Source of the DNA: Branchiostoma floridae
Taxonomy: Eukaryota; Chordata; Leptocardii; Amphioxiformes; Branchiostomatidae
Assembly: GCF_000003815.2 (NCBI RefSeq)
Contig: NC_049991.1
Location: 20,448,866 to 20,512,865 of the forward strand
DNA length: 64,000 nucleotides
Direction: 5' to 3'
Each line of letters starts with the position of its first letter. The first letter of the stretch is position 1. Under the pieces are notes generated by a model. The model was not told where the DNA came from, did no database searches, and saw only the letters and a program-made list of their open reading frames with translations. Shown one piece after another: positions 58,941 through 64,000 of this stretch. The position numbers and the translations under genes were made by a program.

Positions 58941-59387
58941 GATTAAACAAAAATATTATATTCTTAACTATGTTATGCTACAAGACCCGTATTCTAAGAA
59001 AAAAGACTTTAGTAGCCACATTATGTATGATGGTTTGTTGTATTGCAAAGGAATCATCTGAATGTTAAACATTACTCTGACGTTACAGTCACTGACAAGC
59101 TATACACCCTTAATATCAGTCAACTTCCTCTAATATTCAACAAAGAAAAAACTGTACATTTACTGCTCCTAACTTTACACTACAAAAAAACAACTAAACA
59201 ATGTTGTCAATGTTCTGGAATATAACGGAAGAAAACTGTGTTATAAATGCAAGAGAAAAAAGGTAATGTCATCATTTAGGTACATGATTTTGACTATACA
59301 GACCTTCGTGTGATGTCATCTGCACCTTGTTGGATGACAGTGTGCGCCCATAAAGCACACAAAGATGCCATTGCTTCATTCAATTAC

Positions 59388-59755
59388 CTGCCGGAAGTAT
59401 AGTAGAAATTGGCCAAATGGACCGATCAGAGTTGTCTCCAGGACACGTCCCTATGTCTCAGGACGGAAATTTGCTCAAAGGGACGTAAAAAAAAATTACC
59501 CTTCCGTCCCAAAAATCTGAATGTCATGTTATGAAACTGTTAAAAATCTATTTTTTGTCAGCTTGATATGACATGTTTAACAAGAAAAATCAACAACATG
59601 AGCTCCCAAAAGTCTGGAGACTGACCAAACTATACTCCCTGGCCAGCTAACTCAGCTAACTCCTGGTATGTTTGGCCAACTCCTCTGGTATATTATCTGT
59701 CTTATTGACCAATTTCTACTATTTTCCCGGTAACCTGTCGAGCCTGGTAGAGGCT
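59388..59755. mobile_element. TAGCCTCTACCAG-family element, left end lost
   Basis: The right end reads CGAGCCTGGTAGAGGCTA. The sub-terminal CCAATTTCTACTATTTTCCC is inverted at the left as GAAGTATAGTAGAAATTGG, but the outermost left bases are missing. The interior is longer than in the other two copies. Confidence 0.6.
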
Positions 59756-60074
59756 AGGTCTGAATATGCAATGTATTTACAGGTACAGTTGTATGAAGTG
59801 CACCAAAGTTGACAAATTTGCTCTCTTCCACTAACTCTCCTCTGTCTTAAATAAGGAAAACGAGATTTGAATTGAGGGACATTCAGTACTTTTTCTACTT
59901 TTCAACATTTTCCACGAAATCAACTACCGTGAAAGGTAGATGTAAGTTAAGAGATGCTACCCAATCTACAACAATTTTCAATTATATTTGACCTGATAAC
60001 TTGGACCTGTGTTGATCATTAAATCTGGTACCCAATACCTGGTAGATACCATTGAAGAAAAAGCTAGGAGTACT

Positions 60075-60130
60075 GTTCAGTTCAGTTCAGTTCATCCTCT
60101 TGGAGGTGACACCTGTGTCTCCACTCGTTT
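60075..60130 (-). mobile_element. Retroposon tail with (TGAAC)n
   Basis: GTTCAGTTCAGTTCAGTTCA followed by TCCTCTTGGAGGTGACACC resembles the 3' end of a SINE or LINE in minus orientation. The rest is not recognisable. Confidence 0.4.
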
Positions 60131-60463
60131 CTGTCCAGCATTACTGATCGGAGTACTGAGTATATTCAAAATAGTGTAAAGAAGTCTTCCTATCATAACT
60201 GTCCAGTCAACAGTCCTGCAAGGTTTCTGCAACACCCGTTTGGAAAATGGGCTGGTCCGAAGTATACCTGACGAGGCATACAGCCAGTTCATTCCATTTA
60301 AAAAGTAGGGGTGTACAATACTGTCGGGTGTTCAACCTTGAGCATTGTTCTTCAGAGTTTGTCGAAACACCCCTTCATGTACGATGGACTGGTCCAGACT
60401 CACCCAAAGTTGGCAACTGCATGGATGAAACCATTAGAAGAAGGGGGTGCTGTGAGAAATGAT

Positions 60464-60602
60464 TCATATCTTAACCGTAAAGACGACAGGTTTGGTCGGG
60501 GCGGCGGGGTCCGATGCGGCGCTGGATTTGAACAGCGCCCGGTGTATCGTGTTGATTTCCAGGGGCTTCTGGGTAGCAGGAGGGGACGAGGCCGCTCGCA
60601 TC
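60464..60602 (-). CDS. POLDIP3/SKAR terminal coding exon
   Basis: Acceptor TTTTTTCTGCAG before 60602. The frame reads MRAASSPPATQKPLEINTIH then RALFKSSAASDPAAPTKP and ends FTVKI with TGA at 60464-60466. The TI-x-x-ALFKSS motif and a short hydrophobic/basic end are the conserved C-terminus of the family. The exon begins with one base that completes a codon started in the preceding exon. Confidence 0.88.
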
Positions 60603-63353
60603 CTGCAGAAAAAAATCAAGAGGAAAGGAATAAAAGATGATTAAAAGGAATTGCCATATTCAGACAATAAAATACTGAAAAGTGGAAGTCTTTTCTAGAC
60701 AAGAACTGTCATAAAGTGGACACAACCATCTACATGTTGTATGCTTTACATTAATTTNNNNNNNNNNNNNNNNNNNNNNNNNNNNNNNNNNNNNNNNNNN
60801 NNNNNNNNNNNNNNNNNNNNNNNNNNNNNNNNNNNNNNNNNNNNNNNNNNNNNNNNNTATGCACGGTACAGGTTCAAATGGTTGCTCACATAGGATTTCC
60901 CCATTTTGCATGACAAGCACAATGACCTTTAGAGGAGGTCTGCCACTCTTCCCAGTAGCAGTAACTTCTAGCTTCAGAGGCAGGGCCGCTAACCACTGGT
61001 ACTCACACATTACACCCCAAAGATAGATGAGGTTCAAGACAGGATTTTTTCCTCCTCATAAAAACGTTTGGAGCACGCCTTACTTGTTCATTCTCCTCTT
61101 CTACCTTAGCTGGAGCAGGGGGTTGTTTCGGTGCCGGCGGGGCTGGCTTGGCGTTTGGGTGCCATGGCAACGGGGTTAGTTCTGGTTATAACCAACTCCT
61201 CTGCATCTTCCAGTCTGGGTTCCGGTCGCGCCCTGCCAGGTTTCGTCCTACCGGCCATGTCGTTCACGATCTTGATTTTGACAGGACCGCCGGGCGAGTC
61301 GAGGATACTGCCTGAGCCCAGTTTACCCGGAGGGAGTGGTCTTGTTGCTAGTGAAGGCTCCATCTGTAAAGGATAGATGTTTAGTGATATGTAACGCTTA
61401 GCGTGATGTTCAATGTGTATATAGTCCCCAGGGCTGTCTCCAGTCTTCTTTCTGTCCTAGTCATTATCTAGGAATCAATTAGGTTGAAACAAATAAAAAA
61501 AACAGAAATTGGTCGATTTAGGTTGAAACAAATCAACAAACCAAAAATTATGTTTTAAAATCAGTCATTTTACCTTACAAAATACATTTTTGGCAATCTT
61601 ATGTCATGAAGTTCACAATTTTTGGGACAGATGTGGTGAAATTTTGTTCACCCCATTACAAGTTAATTTTCGTTTCAGGATGGAAAAACAGGTCTTGGAG
61701 ACAGCTCTGAAAGTCCCAATAGGGTCATCCAAGATTTTNNNNNNNNNNNNNNNNNNNNNNNNNNNNNNNNNNNNNNNNNNNNNNNNNNNNNNNNNNNNNN
61801 NNNNNNNNNNNNNNNNNNNNNNNNNNNNNNNNNNNNNNNNNNNNNNNNNNNNNNNNNNNNNNNNNNNNNNNNNNNNNNNNNNNNNNNNNNNNNNNNNNNN
61901 NNNNNNNNNNNNNNNNNNNNNNNNNNNNNNNNNNNNNNNNNNNNNNNNNNNNNNNNNNNNNNNNNNNNNNNNNNNNNNNNNNNNNNNNNNNNNNNNNNNN
62001 NNNNNNNNNNNNNNNNNNNNNNNNNNNNNNNNNNNNNNNNNNNNNNNNNNNNNNNNNNNNNNNNNNNNNNNNNNNNNNNNNNNNNNNNNNAGATGTAGGC
62101 GTGGGGGGAGGGGGGTTGGACGGGAGGTGTAGTGTTAGTGTTGTACTTACTTCAGCTGCTCCAGTGCAGCAGATGTGGGTGTGGGGGAGGGGGGTTGGAG
62201 GGGAGGTGTAGTGTCAACTTCATGGGCTGGCCTGGAGAGGACAGAGGAAAGAGATCGGTCAGTCTGACTAAATCATGCTCTGTTATGTGGTTTTTCCAGT
62301 TCAGCTTAGCTTACATTGCTTCAAGTCTCTTGATACTGACACAGAGCACTGGACAGATCCAGCTGGGGAATAATACCCTGTCCACACATTGTTAGCTACA
62401 ATCCAGAGAAGCCAAAGTGATGCACATGGCAGAAGCAAAGCGGATCCAGAGAAAACAACAGACCTAAGTCAGCCTATAGATGTCCTTTATGTGGCAGAGA
62501 CTGTCATTCTAGTATAATAGACTGTTGAGCCATAGCTGAAGCTGAACGGCTCATATCAATTAAAATTTTACCATGGTCAATATTGACTGAAGGAGGCCTA
62601 GGACATAGATTTCAAGAACCTAAAACATCAGATACATGAACGGACGGTCTATTTGTAAAATCTGTCCATATAGTTTTCCAGTCTGCACAGAAATGACGAT
62701 GTAGAGAAGGGTAGAGTGCCGCGTCTGAGACGAGAAAAAATGCCACGTGAACTTCAACTACACTTAGGTGGAAAAACTTCGCATAAAATCACATACTTTT
62801 GTATAATGCTTCCTTTATTCAATGTTTCCTTTATAAATAGTCAAAGTTGAGTCTACATTTTGCTGATGTAGTGCAGAAATTATAAAAAAATTGGCCCCGC
62901 GTGGGTTTAGCGCGGCGTTTATTTACAACAGACAGTACGGCCGGCCACTTCTCGTGACCGCTATCGGCAGTGTTGGCATAGCGGTCGGACCAAAAATCGT
63001 CTGGCCGCGACCGCATTCGACAGGTGACCGCTATAGACTATTTCTTAATGCTTAGGTCAATGGGAAAAATCCAAGGGACCGACGAAAACTGACCGCAATG
63101 GCCAGGTGGCCCCTATACTCAGGTGACCCCCAAGGCAGGTTTCACTGTACATGTATAAATTGCGTTAACAAATGCGAGAACCGACAAATTAAATCGACAT
63201 GGCCAAAGAGGGCCGTGGCTTACTGTCGAGGTCCCTGTTGTGGTACTTCTTGTAGGCGTTGATGGCGTCCTCCCGTTTCACGTACACCACCTCCGCCACG
63301 CCCTGCTTAATGAGTCGGGCGCGCTTCAGGGGTCCGAGGTCACTGAACAACTC
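60464..63353 (-). CDS. POLDIP3/SKAR (polymerase delta-interacting protein 3), C-terminal half, partial
   Basis: Exons on the minus strand, from 5' to 3': 63224-63353 (second half of the RRM), 62151-62231 (QPMK exon) and 60464-60602 (C-terminal exon with stop); 61105-61363 is a further candidate. The RRM segment ELFSDLGPLKRARLIKQGVA and KKYHNRDLD and the tail TIHRALFKSSAASD with FTVKI at the end match the vertebrate POLDIP3 pattern. The protein links S6K1 signalling and the exon junction complex to mRNA export and translation. It binds RNA by its RRM and acts in the nucleus and nuclear speckles. The 5' exons lie beyond the right edge. Two assembly gaps (60758-60857, 61739-62090) hide sequence within the gene. 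Confidence 0.85.
60758..60857. other. Assembly gap (100 N)
   Basis: Placeholder gap of 100 N within a POLDIP3 intron or a missing exon. Confidence 0.99.
61105..61363 (-). CDS. Candidate POLDIP3 exon (Pro/Ala/Arg-rich), uncertain
   Basis: It lies between a good acceptor (CTTTACAG before 61363) and a donor (CTAAG/GTAGAAG at 61105). The open frame contains LPPGKLGSGSILDSPGG and KIKIVNDMAGRTKPGRARPE. It meets TAA two codon positions before the donor. In the frame one base later the last part would read KPAPPAPKQPPAPAK, which looks more protein-like, hinting at an indel. Its phase does not match the terminal exon directly. It may be an alternative exon or not part of the mRNA. Confidence 0.4.
61739..62090. 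other. Assembly gap (352 N)
   Basis: A run of 352 N next to a G/C-rich tandem duplication, inside the POLDIP3 gene. Confidence 0.99.
62091..62220. repeat. Tandem duplication of a G-rich 60-70-bp unit at the gap edge
   Basis: AGATGTGGGTGTGGGGGAGG then GGGGTTGGAGGGGAGGTG at 62171 resembles AGATGTAGGCGTGGGGGGAG then GGGGGTTGGACGGGAGGTG directly after the gap at 62091. The duplication includes part of a POLDIP3 exon. It may be real or an assembly artefact, since the gap starts in the same unit. Confidence 0.7.
62151..62231 (-). CDS. POLDIP3/SKAR exon with the end of the RRM (QPMK)
   Basis: Acceptor CCTCTCCAG before 62231; donor CTGAA/GTAAGT at 62151. Joined to the RRM exon it reads LDSQPMKLTLHLPSN, matching the family's LDGQPMK segment. 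After the C-rich run this frame meets TGA just before the donor. The alternative frame PTPTSAALEQL is open, ends in the phase needed by the terminal exon, and would be reached by a one-base change in the C run. A sequence error there is likely. Confidence 0.7.
62406..62610 (+). mobile_element. LINE 3' fragment with C-terminal zinc finger, copy 2
   Basis: The same fragment as the one interrupted at 41746-45582. It carries ATGCACATGGCAGAAGC, AAGCGGATCC and a finger-like frame YRCPLCGRDCHSSIIDC, then ACCATGGTCAATATTGACTG and AAGGAGGCC. Stops in the frame show it is dead. It lies in a POLDIP3 intron in the opposite orientation to the gene. Confidence 0.7.
62880..63150. repeat. Probable transposon-derived repeat, unassigned
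   Basis: GTGACCGCTATCGGCAGTG, GGTCGGACC, GGTGACCGCTATAGACTA and GGCCCCTATACTCAGGTGAC share a repeated GTGACCGCTATA-like word. The block ends CAAGGCAGGTTTCACTGTAC, a type of end seen in DNA transposons. I could not find a matching opposite end. Confidence 0.35.
63224..63353 (-). CDS. POLDIP3/SKAR exon: second half of the RRM
   Basis: Acceptor TTTTCCCCAG before 63353; donor GACA/GTAAGC at 63224. It encodes ELFSDLGPLKRARLIKQGVA, then EVVYVKREDAINAYKKYHNR and DLD. GVAEVVYV is the RNP1-like strand and the pattern is close to POLDIP3. The first half of the RRM is expected upstream, outside the window. The exon starts in phase 0 and ends with one extra base that joins the QPMK exon. Confidence 0.92.
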
Positions 63354-63637
63354 CTGGGGAAAAATACAGGGCATGTCAGAAAAGACATTAGCCAACTGAA
63401 GGCAATAACATCAAGAGAGCACGCCAAAAAGCAGTTACTCAAGTATACTCCCTCACTCACTCAGTCCCGTAGCTTGTAGTAGCAATAGGGGCTGTATGTT
63501 GGTCCACAAAAGTTTACTCTAGCAACTCAGTATGATTTTGGAAATGGTCAGACTTTTCTGAAAACCATCCGGTGTCTTTCGTCAGTGACATCGGAGAGAT
63601 TCATCAAGAGCATCTCAGTCGTGTTTTCCTATCATCC

Positions 63638-63666
63638 ATCCATCCATCCATACATACATACATAGT
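63638..63666 (+). repeat. CATC/CATA microsatellite
   Basis: Four CATC units followed by ACATACATACATA. Confidence 0.9.
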
Positions 63667-63866
63667 ACATCCGGATTATACTAGTGAGGTACAATGATCC
63701 ATGTAGTTCAAAAGTTCCTCGACTTTTAGAAACATAGTGGAGCTCCAGGCTACAGATAAGGAAGGAGCACCATTTCTTCAACCTTTAAGAAGATCCAGAT
63801 GACATGTTCTAGTGTGATTGGCCCAATTATTGCCATCTCTCACACTGGATTATAATGCTGTCTTTA

Positions 63867-64000
63867 TACCCCCCTCACATTAGGCGAAAATCGATCGGAC
63901 GACGAGTCTGCGAGCTCTAAATTACGAGGAGGCATGACCCTGATGCCGACGAGGAAATGCCACAGTTCCCCCCTTCCCGTCAGGGTCATGCCTCCTCGTA
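63867..64000. mobile_element. TACCCCC-ended element, copy 2, cut by the window edge
   Basis: It starts TACCCCCCTCACATTAGGCG after TTA (63864-63866), as at 26800, and includes ACGAGGAGGCATGACCCTGA and its inverse. The right end lies beyond 64000. Confidence 0.8.

Overview
This is an animal nuclear genome window, best matched by a lancelet (Branchiostoma-like) or another invertebrate deuterostome. The evidence is spliced genes with TATA and CCAAT promoters and GT-AG introns, a POLDIP3/SKAR gene, tRNA- and 5S-rRNA-derived SINEs, LINE 3' fragments and many short inverted-repeat elements. The genus is my inference and cannot be proved from the window. Four runs of N are assembly gaps. Only two protein-coding genes are well supported; almost everything else is transposon-derived or tandemly repeated.

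Region 1 (1-4246): dispersed repeats, one miniature inverted-repeat element, and the 3' part of a tRNA-type SINE. Region 2 (4247-18644): one 14.4-kb foldback structure with two arms of about 6.3 kb around a 1.75-kb spacer. It interrupts the SINE, whose other half resumes at 18645, and is bounded by a 4-bp direct duplication (GTCG). It encodes no recognisable transposase. Region 3 (18.6-34 kb): nested small elements with readable insertion scars. There are two piggyBac-like elements (TTAA), a Harbinger-like family (TTA/TAA) with a tandem array derived from it, elements nested in elements, a LINE fragment with an 11-bp duplication, a 5S-derived SINE with a 12-bp duplication and a Mutator-like element with a 9-bp duplication. 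Region 4 (39-49 kb): degenerate satellite of about 345-bp units, broken by a LINE 3' fragment that is itself broken by a 3.6-kb hairpin element.

Region 5 (50.7-55.9 kb, + strand): a spliced gene for a NERD nuclease-like domain, a long Glu/Lys-rich linker made of 51-bp repeats, and an SF1 (UvrD-like) helicase. The promoter, 5' noncoding exon, intron junctions and a poly(A) signal are all visible. The linker carries a net -1 frameshift. Diverged direct repeats flank the locus. This is the most interesting coding content.

Region 6 (60.4 kb to the right edge, - strand): the 3' half of a POLDIP3/SKAR gene (RRM second half, QPMK exon, C-terminal exon), partly hidden by gaps; its 5' exons lie beyond the window. 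The two genes have no evident functional link.
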